Part shown: positions 47,026 through 55,842 of the stretch, one piece after another
Position numbering within the stretch: the stretch's first letter is position 1
Layout of the letters: the number at the start of each line of letters is the position of its first letter
NCBI RefSeq assembly: GCF_018069805.1
Contig: NZ_JAGPYN010000022.1
Span: forward strand, 1-64,000
DNA: 64,000 nt
Source of the DNA: Pseudoalteromonas ostreae
GTDB taxonomy: Bacteria > Pseudomonadota > Gammaproteobacteria > Enterobacterales > Alteromonadaceae
Direction: 5' to 3'
Notes under the pieces: generated by a model
Told to the model about the DNA's origin: nothing
Database searches by the model: none
The model's input: only the letters and a program-made list of their open reading frames with translations
Translations under genes and position numbers: made by a program

Positions 47026-47730
47026 TTATAAATTATTATTCGCAGGTTTTGGTGCAAATGGATCTTCATCATTACTTGGTTGAGGAGTTGGTTGTTTAGT
47101 TATTTGATCTTCTATATGATTTTTGTAAAGATCTCGCTTTGCTGCAAGCCAACCATATTGCCCTTTACTTTCAAATACATAATTACCACTTGGTGCAGTT
47201 AATTGACCATATATAGCGTCTTCGCCAATAGTCATTACTGTGGTATGAAATCGCCCATCAGCACCAAGCACTCGGCCAAAAATACTTTTATCACCATTGC
47301 TTGCTGCAATAATATTGGTCACCTCAGCGCTAAAAGTTTCAGCGGTTTGCGGAATAGCTAGATCAAAATTATCACCTTGTTTTAATTTTTTCAGCGTAAC
47401 TAAATCAAACTCTATATAAGCCTCATTATGTAAATCTGTAGGCAAAAACCCTGAGGCACTGAGAACTTGCTCTGCTTTATCTGAGAGGCGATTAACAGCA
47501 TCAAATTCATCATATGTTTGATCTACTTCGGCTTGTTGCGTAGCTGACACTCTCGGCAACGACATATCAGCTGATACTTTAGCGGCTAGTTTCTTAGGCG
47601 CTATACCTGATAATTGAGCGTCACTTGTAGAAATCGAATGGGTTAGATTGCTTTCTTTGTAGATAACAAACTCATATAGTAAAAAAGCGCTGATCGGAAC
47701 AACAATAATAAATGCAATAGCCCTTTTCAT
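47026..47730 (-). CDS. Membrane-anchored protein resembling a metalloprotease propeptide
   Basis: 234 residues: an N-terminal helix (AIAFIIVVPISAFLLYEFVIY) acting as signal anchor, then a periplasmic domain. Segments FDLAIPQTAETFSAEVTNI, SIFGRVLGADGRFHTTVMTIG and EDAIYGQLTAPSGNYVFES have the beta-strand pattern I associate with prodomains of metzincin proteases. It lies directly upstream of the propeptide-less protease on the same strand with a 58-base gap, so it may act in trans as inhibitor or folding aid. Role inferred; no catalytic motif. Confidence 0.7.
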   Translation of the reverse strand: MKRAIAFIIVVPISAFLLYEFVIYKESNLTHSISTSDAQLSGIAPKKLAAKVSADMSLPRVSATQQAEVDQTYDEFDAVNRLSDKAEQVLSASGFLPTDLHNEAYIEFDLVTLKKLKQGDNFDLAIPQTAETFSAEVTNIIAASNGDKSIFGRVLGADGRFHTTVMTIGEDAIYGQLTAPSGNYVFESKGQYGWLAAKRDLYKNHIEDQITKQPTPQPSNDEDPFAPKPANNNL

Positions 47731-48162
47731 TTGTCTCTCTTTTAGAATTAAAAGTTAATATATTGTTATTATTACATCAAAGTAAATAAAATCGCAAGCA
47801 CAAATTTGTTACCGAAAATAAAAACGGCACTTCAAATATTTACCATACTAATCTTGTAGTTAATGATTTCAGCATATAAAAGCTATTCAAAAATAACTTC
47901 CCCCCTAAAAACACAACACTTTAAGTTAACATTTAATTATCAATTAACACTGTTAAGTTGCAAACTTTATTGCAATAAAAAAACACCTGCAATTATTCGC
48001 CATTTTGAGGATATTGATAGGCACGCTGACTTTACGGTTGATCCTGCGAAAATAACACTCGCAATAACCCCATGCCCAAAGTGATCATTATTTAAACATA
48101 CTTAGTATAACAAAGTAATAACCGCCCTAGTGCATAAGGAACTGACTAAGACGGTTATTATA
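47731..48162. other. 432-base gap, no supported gene
   Basis: A 73-codon plus-strand frame (47863-48084) lacks a ribosome site and any family resemblance. The right end holds a probable terminator for the efflux operon (48116-48160). The rest is AT-rich with no feature I can name. Confidence 0.55.
48116..48160 (-). terminator. Possible terminator of the efflux operon
   Basis: TAATAACCG (48116-48124) and CGGTTATTA (48152-48160), perfect 9-bp arms with a 27-base loop, directly after the DUF2955 gene stop codon. The T run is poor. Confidence 0.45.
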
Positions 48163-49206
48163 TTAGTCGAAAGTATGATGACGCGTCACACCAAACCGAT
48201 TAAGAATATGATGCATAATATACACCGCACATAAACTCACGATTATCGCAACCGATACAGACGAAAACCGATAAAGCGCACTGTAAATCAAGTCTTGCCC
48301 AGGTCCGAGAGACTGACCAAATAAAATGCCAAACGTGGTAATAACCCCAAATCCAACACCAGGTATACCACCACCTAAAATATGATAACGGCTAAATATA
48401 AAGGTCGAAATCCACAAGGTCAGCGCCGGAAAAATCAAAATGTCGGTGTGATTATACAAAAGCAACTGCGATACTAACGCCAAATTACAGCCAATTAATG
48501 TGCCAACTGCTCGTTGCCAGCCGGCCATACCAGCGGCTTTCCAGCACAATGGAAACAAAATTAAGATTGATGCTGCTTGTGCTGAAATTGAATCTTGTAA
48601 ATCAAACAGCTGAAAAATCACAAACGACAGTGTAGCTACCGTAGCGCATAACAGTACCTCATGACGAATACTCTCTCTAGCTTTTGTTGGCATCACCCGA
48701 CCTTGGCGTGGTGCAACATCAGGAAATACAAAGTGCATTAATACCGCCGCTAACACTGTCACAACAACCGCTAAACCATTACTGATGATCAACGGATAAA
48801 TACTTATGCCATTACCTACATAACTTGAAAAGTGCAGTTGAATAGATAAACTAACGACACTTAAAGCACCAAACAAAAAGTTAGCACCGCAGCTCATTTG
48901 ATAAAACAAAAATGCAAACGCTAAAAAGCACAGCAAGGTCATCGCCACAGGTAAATGAGAAAATAACCCCTGTATTATTAATACAAACAACCCACTAAAT
49001 GCTGCGCTGGCAAAAAACTGACGAATGATATGTGCATTTAAAATCGGCACTAATCCTAATAACAACATAGGATAAACGGTGAAGAAAATACCATTTGGCC
49101 AATTCATTAATTTACATAAACTAAACCCCAGTGCGCTGCCGCCAGCAATACGCAACGCTTGCCGAAGGCCATTTTGATCTAATTTAACAGGGACTGATGC
49201 TGACAT
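48163..49206 (-). CDS. DUF2955-family inner-membrane protein, likely efflux permease part
   Basis: 347 residues with about ten hydrophobic segments in two sets (residues 18-165 and 185-340), each with a short polar link, as in FUSC-like aromatic-acid exporters. It follows the HlyD-family gene by 12 bases and a MarR gene beyond, so MarR-HlyD-DUF2955 form one operon. Probable role: export of a small, perhaps phenolic, toxic compound with the HlyD protein as periplasmic adaptor. The substrate is unknown. Confidence 0.85.
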   Translation of the reverse strand: MSASVPVKLDQNGLRQALRIAGGSALGFSLCKLMNWPNGIFFTVYPMLLLGLVPILNAHIIRQFFASAAFSGLFVLIIQGLFSHLPVAMTLLCFLAFAFLFYQMSCGANFLFGALSVVSLSIQLHFSSYVGNGISIYPLIISNGLAVVVTVLAAVLMHFVFPDVAPRQGRVMPTKARESIRHEVLLCATVATLSFVIFQLFDLQDSISAQAASILILFPLCWKAAGMAGWQRAVGTLIGCNLALVSQLLLYNHTDILIFPALTLWISTFIFSRYHILGGGIPGVGFGVITTFGILFGQSLGPGQDLIYSALYRFSSVSVAIIVSLCAVYIMHHILNRFGVTRHHTFD

Positions 49207-49218
49207 AATAAAGCCTTA

Positions 49219-50280
49219 TTAGTAAATGTAATGCAGTAAACTGATAAAGCGAATTTGCATGGCAGCAAACCATTGCCCGATTGTTGACTCAGGCAACAGC
49301 TGCACTGTTGCACGCGCGCCACTAGGTAATTTACTTAATAGCTGTGCTTGTTCTAAATCAATGTGAACACGTTGGCGCTGCGCATCACGAACCCAGCGAT
49401 TACTACTTTCAGTACTGCTCAATAAGCCATTAGCATTGAGCTGCCCTTTACTTACGCCAGCTTCAAACGAGCTCACTGTAGCTACAAATATTTGGCCAGG
49501 CAAAGCATCAAATGTTACTTTTGCTTTGCTACCCACTTTGATATTAATTAACGACTTTTCACGAAAATCAGCCACTAAATCAGCTTTATTAGCCACAATC
49601 GCTAACATCGGTTGACCTTTATTAGCAAATGTCCCTGTGCTTACTTGCAAGTTTGCGACTTTACCATCAGCATCAGCTGTAACGGTGCTGTAAGACAAGT
49701 TTAGCCTCGCTTGTGCCAGTTGGTTTTGGGCGTGGCGTAATGCTAGGTTGTCTTCGCCTAATTGTCCTCGCGCCAGTTTTGCCTCGGTTAACTGTGCTTC
49801 AATAGCTGTCACATTCGCTTTGCTTGATTGGTAATTAGCGCTAATTTTTTCGTACTCTTGCTCCGAAATAGAGCGTTTTTGCAATAATGATTCACTGCGA
49901 TCAAATAACAACTGTTGCTCATGCAGCTTGGCATTACCAGCCGCTAGCTGGGCCTGTATCGCTTTAACACTGCTATCTAAGCGCTGATTTTGCAACTGCG
50001 CATCTGCATAAGCTAGTTGTGCTTGTTCTAGTGCTAATTTAAAAGGGGCCGCTTCTATTAGAAATAGCGCTTCACCCGTTTTAATAGCTTGATTATTATT
50101 CACCAATACTTGGTTTACATGGCCACTCACTTGTGGCGTTACTTGCACTACAGGATGATATACACGCGCTTGCGGAGTAACCGGTAAAAACATATCAGCA
50201 ACGACAAAGTAAGCGAACAGTAAAATAAACCCAACTAATGATATTTTTACATAGCGGGCAAATTTTTGATCAGGTGTCAT
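49219..50280 (-). CDS. HlyD/EmrA-family periplasmic adaptor
   Basis: 353 residues: one N-terminal membrane helix (ISLVGFILLFAYFVVADMFL near 14-33), a lipoyl-like half (VYHPVVQVTPQVSGHVNQVLVNN), a helical hairpin (residues about 85-190) and the second lipoyl half with VTADADGKVANLQVSTG, then a beta-barrel domain. This is the membrane-fusion type that links an inner-membrane pump to the outer membrane. It starts 3 bases after the marR stop codon and so is cotranscribed. Confidence 0.92.
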   Translation of the reverse strand: MTPDQKFARYVKISLVGFILLFAYFVVADMFLPVTPQARVYHPVVQVTPQVSGHVNQVLVNNNQAIKTGEALFLIEAAPFKLALEQAQLAYADAQLQNQRLDSSVKAIQAQLAAGNAKLHEQQLLFDRSESLLQKRSISEQEYEKISANYQSSKANVTAIEAQLTEAKLARGQLGEDNLALRHAQNQLAQARLNLSYSTVTADADGKVANLQVSTGTFANKGQPMLAIVANKADLVADFREKSLINIKVGSKAKVTFDALPGQIFVATVSSFEAGVSKGQLNANGLLSSTESSNRWVRDAQRQRVHIDLEQAQLLSKLPSGARATVQLLPESTIGQWFAAMQIRFISLLHYIY

Positions 50281-50283
50281 GAA

Positions 50284-50760
50284 TTATTTATCTCCAGAAA
50301 AATAGCTAATACAACGTCGAGCATTGGCTTCCATTTGCACTAAACCATGGGCCATAGTATCAAGCTGCTGCGTTGTAAGTTCTGCATAAAGTTGTGTTTT
50401 AACCTCAGCCATAATGTCTCTAAGCGCATCTAATAATAGAAGTCCTTGCTCCGTAAAATAGATTTTACGACTACGTTTATCATCGATGTCAACGCGACGG
50501 ACAATAATCGCTTGTTGCTCTAACTGCTTAACTGTTCGCGTTAGTGAAGGCATTTCAATTCCCAAACTGCTAGCCAATTCCTGTTGTGTGACACCTTGTT
50601 TTAAATGATGGATGTGGATCATCGCAGTCCAACGTGATTGTGTTAACCCTAAAGGCTCAACAGCAAGAGTAACGGCATCGCGACACAGTCGAAAAACGCG
50701 CCCCATACTACCGCATAAACTTAAATCTAACGTTTCATGAAAAGGAAGTGATGAAGTCAT
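50284..50760 (-). CDS. MarR-family transcriptional regulator
   Basis: 158 residues. A winged helix-turn-helix lies in GVTQQELASSLGIEMPSLTRTVKQLEQ (residues about 53-82), with the wing at VDIDDKRSRKIYFTEQG. MarR dimers usually repress a neighbouring efflux operon and release DNA on binding a phenolic ligand. Two perfect palindromes sharing TTAGCATGCTAA lie 15-58 bases upstream of its start and are the expected operators, so autoregulation and control of the pump are likely. Confidence 0.93.
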   Translation of the reverse strand: MTSSLPFHETLDLSLCGSMGRVFRLCRDAVTLAVEPLGLTQSRWTAMIHIHHLKQGVTQQELASSLGIEMPSLTRTVKQLEQQAIIVRRVDIDDKRSRKIYFTEQGLLLLDALRDIMAEVKTQLYAELTTQQLDTMAHGLVQMEANARRCISYFSGDK

Positions 50761-50774
50761 AATAGTACCTATTT

Positions 50775-50818
50775 AGTTAGCATGCTAACTAGTTTAACAT
50801 TACTTAGCATGCTAAGTA
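50775..50818. promoter_or_regulatory. Twin palindromic operators of the marR operon
   Basis: AGTTAGCATGCTAACT (50775-50790) and TACTTAGCATGCTAAGTA (50801-50818) are perfect palindromes sharing the 12-bp core TTAGCATGCTAA, with centres 27 bases apart. They sit just upstream of the MarR gene. Their symmetry and position make them the likely binding sites of that protein. Confidence 0.82.
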
Positions 50819-50855
50819 AATATCACTACGACTTCTAAGCTGATATTTTAGTAAC

Positions 50856-50872
50856 TGTTAACCCCCTTTACA
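50856..50872 (+). repeat. TGTAAACCCCCTTTACA dyad, copy 5 (one mismatch)
   Basis: TGTTAACCCCCTTTACA, intergenic between the MarR operators and the haem receptor 3' end. Confidence 0.75.
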
Positions 50873-50930
50873 GTCTTTATTGACTTTAAAGCCACGACTT
50901 ATTTAATATTATCTAGGCAGGGCGCAATGA

Positions 50931-50973
50931 ATAATAAGTAATAAATAATAAGTAATAAGTAATAAGTAATAAA
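50931..50973 (+). repeat. Imperfect tandem repeat of GTAATAA
   Basis: Five to six 7-base units rich in TAA, directly after the haem receptor stop codon. A simple-sequence tract that may vary in copy number between strains. Being downstream of the coding region, it should not affect the protein. Confidence 0.8.
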
Positions 50974-50974
50974 A

Positions 50975-53056
50975 TTAAAACGCTGCACTTACGCGGGCAG
51001 AAAAGTTACGTCCGGGCTGGGTATATTGGCTAAAATCAGCCCCCTGAGATTGCCCTGCAATCAGTTCAAAGGGTACATATTTTTTATCTAGCAGGTTAAT
51101 TACACCAATATTTAGCTGCCATGTTTGCCATTCATAACTTGCGTATAAATCCACAATACCGTAACCATATCCTTGCGTTGTTTTATCACCACTTGCATCT
51201 CGCACTACATCAGACTGTGATTTAGCAAAGCGCCATGCTGCGGTCCAATCAATATCGCCAAGTGCTGTTGTTAACTGTATTGAACCGTTTAATGGACTGA
51301 TACTAGTTAACGGCTCGTTTGTTTCTTTGTTTTCGCCTTCAACATATGCAACATTTGCTTCGAGTAAAACATTATCGCTTACATGCATCAACACGCTCGC
51401 TTCAACACCGCTGATCTGTGTTTCACTAATATTTTGGTATTGGTAAAAAGTTTTGTTTACATTCGGTATGAACGTTGGCTCAACACCTGCAATTGCAACA
51501 TCAATAAAGTCATCATAAGCGGCGTAAAATGCGCTTAAAGTAACGTTGATATCATTACCAGAAAAGCGCATGCCAAGCTCATATGAGTCGCTGCTTTCGG
51601 GTGCTAAATCTGCGTTTGGTAATATTTGATAAAATGGTTCAACACCATGGCTTTGATACGCTTGATCATGCGGGGGAATTTTAAAACCACGTACATATTG
51701 CCCATACCAAGATAAATTATCATTAACTTGATAAATCATCCCAAGTTTTGGTGAAAACGCAGATTCGGTAATGTCATCAAGCTCAGCATCGCTATAAAGA
51801 TCATCATGTTTAGCTGCTAATGAATAATAATCAAAGCGTACACCTGCAATCAAAGACCACGCGCTATTTGCAAATTTAATATTGTCTTGCATAAAAACGC
51901 CCACTAAAGAGGTATCAGCGCCAGGAAAAGCTTTTTGTTTTTGATCTGTAAAATCGACTGTTCCATCAGCCAATAAGCGTGTTTTATAACGTGGACGTGT
52001 TGTATCGTATATATCTACGTCTGCACCATAAACAAAATTGTGGGTCGCATCTTGTAAGGCTATTTTTTTATTAAATACAGCCCTTAACCCTAAAATATCT
52101 TGTTCAAAGCCATAGTCGTTGTAATCGGTATGCGCTGCTGTAGCACTAATTTGATCACTTTGCTGCTCATAACGACTAAACGATACTTGCCAATGCCATT
52201 GATCAAACGCTGCTGTGGCCGCTTTTGAGTGGTAATCCAGTGCTAGCGACCAATTAGTATTTTCGTCTTTAGTTTCTTGGCTCGCTTTGGTGATTACTTG
52301 TTCAGTAGTTTGATTAAAATAATCTAAGGTGTATTTTAACGTGCGCTTTTCATCAAGTTGCTGCTCTAGTTTAACCAATAACGAATCTGATTTAGCATCA
52401 TAACCAGGTAGGTTTTCAGTAAAGTTTTGTACTTCTTCGCTATCTCGGTGGCTATAAACGGCACTAACACCTAAATCTCCCAAATTTTTAGCCGCAGTAA
52501 TATCTACCGACATTTGATTACTCTGACCTTGATATCCAAGCGCCACTTGAGCAAAACTATTTTCGTTTAATAAATAATCGCTCGGATCTTTAGTGGTGAT
52601 CACCACAATACCACCCAGTGCATCTGAGCCATACAATGAAGACGCGGCTCCCTTGGCGACTTCAACTTGCTTTATTCCAGCGACATCAAAGTAGCTACGA
52701 CCAACCAAATAGCCGTCTCCGCCAGCATAACCATCGTTAGTTCGACGGCCATCTTTAATAAACACCACGCGGTTACCACCGACTCCTCTAATTGAAAGCG
52801 TTTGAGCAGCAGAGCCACTGCCCGTGCTTGATATACTGGGGTCATAACGAAACATTGTTTGTAAATCAACAGCCAATTTACGTTCTATGTCTTGCTCTGT
52901 AATCACAGTTACAGAGCCTGTTACGTCTTCAAGTTTTTGTTCAAACCGAGAACCGCTGACAACAATATGCTCACCAATTGTCTCCTCGGCAATGGCAGAG
53001 CCCGAACCAAGTAGTAACGTTGCTAAAGCAGTAAGTTGAAAAGAAGGAAAATTCAC
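50975..53056 (-). CDS. TonB-dependent haem/haemoglobin receptor
   Basis: 693 residues from a GTG start with GGAG 5 bases upstream. Signal peptide to about residue 23 (SGSAIAE), TonB-box-like IVVSGSRFE, plug with SIRGVGGNRVVFIKDGRRT and VEVAKGAASSLYGSDALGG, then a barrel ending in AF. WYGQYVRGFKIPP and NADLAPESS correspond to the FRAP and NPNL boxes of haem receptors (near residues 460 and 490). It is divergent from the hmuTUV-hugZ operon, which supports haem as substrate. The gene is read from a promoter next to a strong Fur box. Confidence 0.93.
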   Translation of the reverse strand: MNFPSFQLTALATLLLGSGSAIAEETIGEHIVVSGSRFEQKLEDVTGSVTVITEQDIERKLAVDLQTMFRYDPSISSTGSGSAAQTLSIRGVGGNRVVFIKDGRRTNDGYAGGDGYLVGRSYFDVAGIKQVEVAKGAASSLYGSDALGGIVVITTKDPSDYLLNENSFAQVALGYQGQSNQMSVDITAAKNLGDLGVSAVYSHRDSEEVQNFTENLPGYDAKSDSLLVKLEQQLDEKRTLKYTLDYFNQTTEQVITKASQETKDENTNWSLALDYHSKAATAAFDQWHWQVSFSRYEQQSDQISATAAHTDYNDYGFEQDILGLRAVFNKKIALQDATHNFVYGADVDIYDTTRPRYKTRLLADGTVDFTDQKQKAFPGADTSLVGVFMQDNIKFANSAWSLIAGVRFDYYSLAAKHDDLYSDAELDDITESAFSPKLGMIYQVNDNLSWYGQYVRGFKIPPHDQAYQSHGVEPFYQILPNADLAPESSDSYELGMRFSGNDINVTLSAFYAAYDDFIDVAIAGVEPTFIPNVNKTFYQYQNISETQISGVEASVLMHVSDNVLLEANVAYVEGENKETNEPLTSISPLNGSIQLTTALGDIDWTAAWRFAKSQSDVVRDASGDKTTQGYGYGIVDLYASYEWQTWQLNIGVINLLDKKYVPFELIAGQSQGADFSQYTQPGRNFSARVSAAF

Positions 53057-53098
53057 ATTAACTCCAAATGATAATTGTTGTTATTTAGTAGGAAAGGG

Positions 53099-53127
53099 AT
53101 GTTACAACTAACTAAAAACAAGATCAA
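53099..53127 (-). promoter_or_regulatory. Promoter of the haem receptor gene
   Basis: On the minus strand TTGATC (53127-53122), 17-base spacer, TAACAT (53104-53099). The Fur box lies 7 bases upstream of the -35; a weaker Fur-like half site TGATAATTGTTGTTA (53069-53083) lies downstream. Confidence 0.55.
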
Positions 53128-53134
53128 TTATTTA

Positions 53135-53149
53135 TGATAATCATTTTCA
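53135..53149 (+). promoter_or_regulatory. Fur box in the divergent haem-uptake promoter region
   Basis: TGATAATCATTTTCA matches the 7-1-7 consensus at 13 of 14 positions. It overlaps the probable -35 of hmuT (TATAAT at 53166-53171), so iron-loaded Fur should repress the transport operon and probably also the receptor. Confidence 0.85.
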
Positions 53150-53198
53150 TTTGCATTTAGTTGAGTATAATAATCGAAAATAATAATTGGAGTTTTTT

Positions 53199-54008
53199 AT
53201 GAGATACCTTTTTATATTGATTTTATTGACTGCTCACCCCCTAAGCGCGCAGGAGCGTATAGTGAGTGCTGGCGGTACATTAACTGAAATTATTTTTGCC
53301 TTAGATAAGCAAAATACCCTTGTCGCGGTGGATCAATCGAGCCTATATCCAAAACAAGCGACACAGCTCGACCAAATTGGTTATTACCGTGATTTAGCCG
53401 CAGAAGGTGTACTTTCGGTGCGCCCAACTAAACTCTTAGCACTTGAAGGAGCAGGACGAGCACAAGCGCTTGCACAAATAGAAGCCACTGGTGTAGAGCT
53501 TATCCACTATAAAAAACCCAACTCAATTAATGACTTACTAAATCTTGTTAAACGCCTTGGTAAAGACTTAAATGCAAACTACAAAGCCCAAGTGCTCGTA
53601 GCCCAAATAAAAAATTCATTGCCTCCAAAAGCGAGCAACGAAACACACAGCGCTTTATTTTTACTCTCAGCTAATGAGCGCGGGCTTGTTGCTGCGGGCA
53701 CTGACACGGTTGCTGACTTATTACTTGATTATGCTGGAGTCACTAATTTAGGCGCTACGCACAAAGGTTTTAAAGTAATAAATAACGAAGTACTTGCCGT
53801 AAAACAGCCCGATTTTTTAATCGCACCAGCCCATGTTGTTTATAGCCTTGGCGGTAAAGAGGCTTTTTGTAATCAACCAACACTGCGCTTATTAACAGCT
53901 GCAAAGCAGTGCCGATTATTGGTGATGGATAGCCTGCTATCACTGGGAATGTCGCCGCGCATAGCCACGGGTATTAAAGAATTAAGCGACTATAAAGCGA
54001 CCTTATGA
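53199..54008 (+). CDS. hmuT: Haem ABC transporter substrate-binding protein
   Basis: 269 residues from ATG 53199, which has TGGAG 6 bases upstream and starts the signal peptide (cut after AHPLSA). Class III binding-protein fold: RIVSAGGTLTEIIFAL, GYYRDLAAEGVLSVRPTKLLAL with the Tyr expected to bind haem iron, and GTDTVADLLLDYAG in the second lobe. It carries haem across the periplasm to HmuUV. Its TGA overlaps the hmuU start (ATGA). Confidence 0.93.
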   Translation: MRYLFILILLTAHPLSAQERIVSAGGTLTEIIFALDKQNTLVAVDQSSLYPKQATQLDQIGYYRDLAAEGVLSVRPTKLLALEGAGRAQALAQIEATGVELIHYKKPNSINDLLNLVKRLGKDLNANYKAQVLVAQIKNSLPPKASNETHSALFLLSANERGLVAAGTDTVADLLLDYAGVTNLGATHKGFKVINNEVLAVKQPDFLIAPAHVVYSLGGKEAFCNQPTLRLLTAAKQCRLLVMDSLLSLGMSPRIATGIKELSDYKATL

Positions 54009-55051
54009 ACACATTAACTTTGAGCCGTTTTAAGCCTGTTTCTATAACTGCAAACCAAAAGTGGATGCTGCTAATTACTGTGTGTATTTTTGCTCTAGCA
54101 CTACTGAGCATCGGATATGGCCCCGCAGGCTGGGATTGGCGTTTAGCCATCGCATGGATTGCCCCAGAGTATTTTAATCAATTTGATGCGCTGCAAATCA
54201 ATGTGGTCACGCAAATACGTCTACCTCGATTTGTACTAGCTGTATTGGTTGGCTTAGTGCTTGCCCAAACTGGCGCTGCAACGCAAGCTTTGTGTCGTAA
54301 TCCTTTGGCTGATCCATCAATTATTGGTATTAGCGCAGGCGCTGCCATGGTCGCGGTCGCCTTTATAGCATTTAGCGCCAAGTTTAATTTTAATGCTCAA
54401 TACTATTTACCTTATGCCGCATTTTTAGGGGCATTGTTAGTGACCTCTTTAGTGTATTTAATTGCTAAGCAGCATAGGCAGGTCAATATCACCACACTAA
54501 TTTTAGTGGGAGTTGCGATCAATTCTTTATCCTTTGCTGTTATTGGCTTATTAAGCTATTTCGCTGACGATAGTGCGCTTAGATTAATTAACTACTGGAC
54601 GATGGGCTCATTAGGTGGTGCTAATTGGGATGCCATAACTCAAGCAACACCATTATTGCTACTGAGTATGCTTGGTCTGTGGCGACTCAAAGAACCGATG
54701 AACTTACTATTGATTGGCGAGTCTCAAGCACAGTATTTAGGTGTCAACACAGACAAGCTTAAACTGTATGTAATTATACTCGTGGCATTAGGTGTTGGTG
54801 CCGTTGTAGCACTTACTGGCTTGATAGGTTTTGTTGGCTTAGTTGTGCCACACATTGCCCGTTTAATGGTTGGCCCACATTTACGTAAAATGTTACCGCT
54901 GTGCATGTTATTAGGCGTTGTTGTGCTGCTGCTTTCTGACTGGTTAGCACGTTTAGTTGTTATGCCTGCAGAGTTACCCATTGGTATTATTACCGCGCTA
55001 CTTGGCGCACCTTTGTTTATTTATCTGATCATTAAAACTAAGCGAGGGTAA
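54005..55051 (+). CDS. hmuU: Haem ABC transporter permease
   Basis: 348 residues, FecCD/BtuC-type permease with ten hydrophobic helices. Family marks: IRLPRFVLAVLVGLVLAQTGAATQALCRNPLADPSIIGIS near residues 75-115 and GLIGFVGLVVPHIARLMVGP near 270-290, the coupling region that contacts the ATPase. As a dimer it passes haem through the inner membrane. Overlaps both neighbours. Confidence 0.94.
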   Translation: MNTLTLSRFKPVSITANQKWMLLITVCIFALALLSIGYGPAGWDWRLAIAWIAPEYFNQFDALQINVVTQIRLPRFVLAVLVGLVLAQTGAATQALCRNPLADPSIIGISAGAAMVAVAFIAFSAKFNFNAQYYLPYAAFLGALLVTSLVYLIAKQHRQVNITTLILVGVAINSLSFAVIGLLSYFADDSALRLINYWTMGSLGGANWDAITQATPLLLLSMLGLWRLKEPMNLLLIGESQAQYLGVNTDKLKLYVIILVALGVGAVVALTGLIGFVGLVVPHIARLMVGPHLRKMLPLCMLLGVVVLLLSDWLARLVVMPAELPIGIITALLGAPLFIYLIIKTKRG

Positions 55052-55842
55052 TGATGATTACTTTTAATAACCTAAGTGTTGGTTTTGGCAATCACAGTGT
55101 TTTAAAAAACATAAGTGGGCACATAGCAAAAACTCAACTAGTCGCGCTGATAGGTGAAAATGGCGCAGGAAAATCAACACTGCTGCATGCTTTAGCCGGG
55201 CATTATGACTTTAAAGGCGAAGTACGGTTTAACAATTATCCTCTGAGTACATTGTCTCAAGCACACTTAGCCACTCAACGAGCAGTAATGATGCAAAGCA
55301 ATCTTGTTGGCTTTGATTTTAGTGTATTTGAGCTCATTGCAATGGGACGCTACCCCTATGCCGAGTCTGTTAAAATGCAAGCTGAAAAAGTCCACAAGTA
55401 TGCCGCACTCATGGACTTAACCCAGTACTTATCCCGCCGTGTCAGTAAGCTTTCAGGCGGTGAGCAACAGCGCGTTCATATGGCGCGTACTTTGGCTCAA
55501 TTAGATGCTTTTTCTACTCATACCAAGCCTAAATTGATGCTGCTTGATGAACCTACATCAGCACTAGATATGCGCCATCAACATGCTCTATTGAGTTGTG
55601 TTAAAGCATTTGTAGAGCAGGGCAACAGTGCCATTATAGCCATTCACGATTTAAATTTGGCCAGCCTTTACGCAACCGACGCTATTTTATTACACGATCA
55701 AAAAGTACTCGATAGTGGGCCAATAAACACAGTACTTACAGAATCTAATTTACAACAAATGTATGCCATGGAACTGCATGTTAATTCTCATCCATATAAC
55801 AATGCACCCATGGTTTTTTCTCAACGTCAGGAGTTTTCATGA
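55051..55842 (+). CDS. hmuV: Haem ABC transporter ATPase
   Basis: 263 residues. Walker A GENGAGKST near residue 36, Q-loop MMQSNLVGF, signature LSGGEQQRVHMART near 133, Walker B LMLLDEPTSALD near 165 and the switch His in AIIAIHDLN. It powers haem import through HmuU. Its ATG shares one base with the hmuU TAA; a second ATG follows at once (55054) and could be the real start. Its TGA overlaps the hugZ start. Confidence 0.95.
   Translation: MMITFNNLSVGFGNHSVLKNISGHIAKTQLVALIGENGAGKSTLLHALAGHYDFKGEVRFNNYPLSTLSQAHLATQRAVMMQSNLVGFDFSVFELIAMGRYPYAESVKMQAEKVHKYAALMDLTQYLSRRVSKLSGGEQQRVHMARTLAQLDAFSTHTKPKLMLLDEPTSALDMRHQHALLSCVKAFVEQGNSAIIAIHDLNLASLYATDAILLHDQKVLDSGPINTVLTESNLQQMYAMELHVNSHPYNNAPMVFSQRQEFS

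Noticed and set aside
47863..48084. 73-codon plus-strand reading frame between the propeptide-like gene and the efflux operon
   Set aside because: The ATG has no Shine-Dalgarno sequence and the translation shows no recognisable feature.
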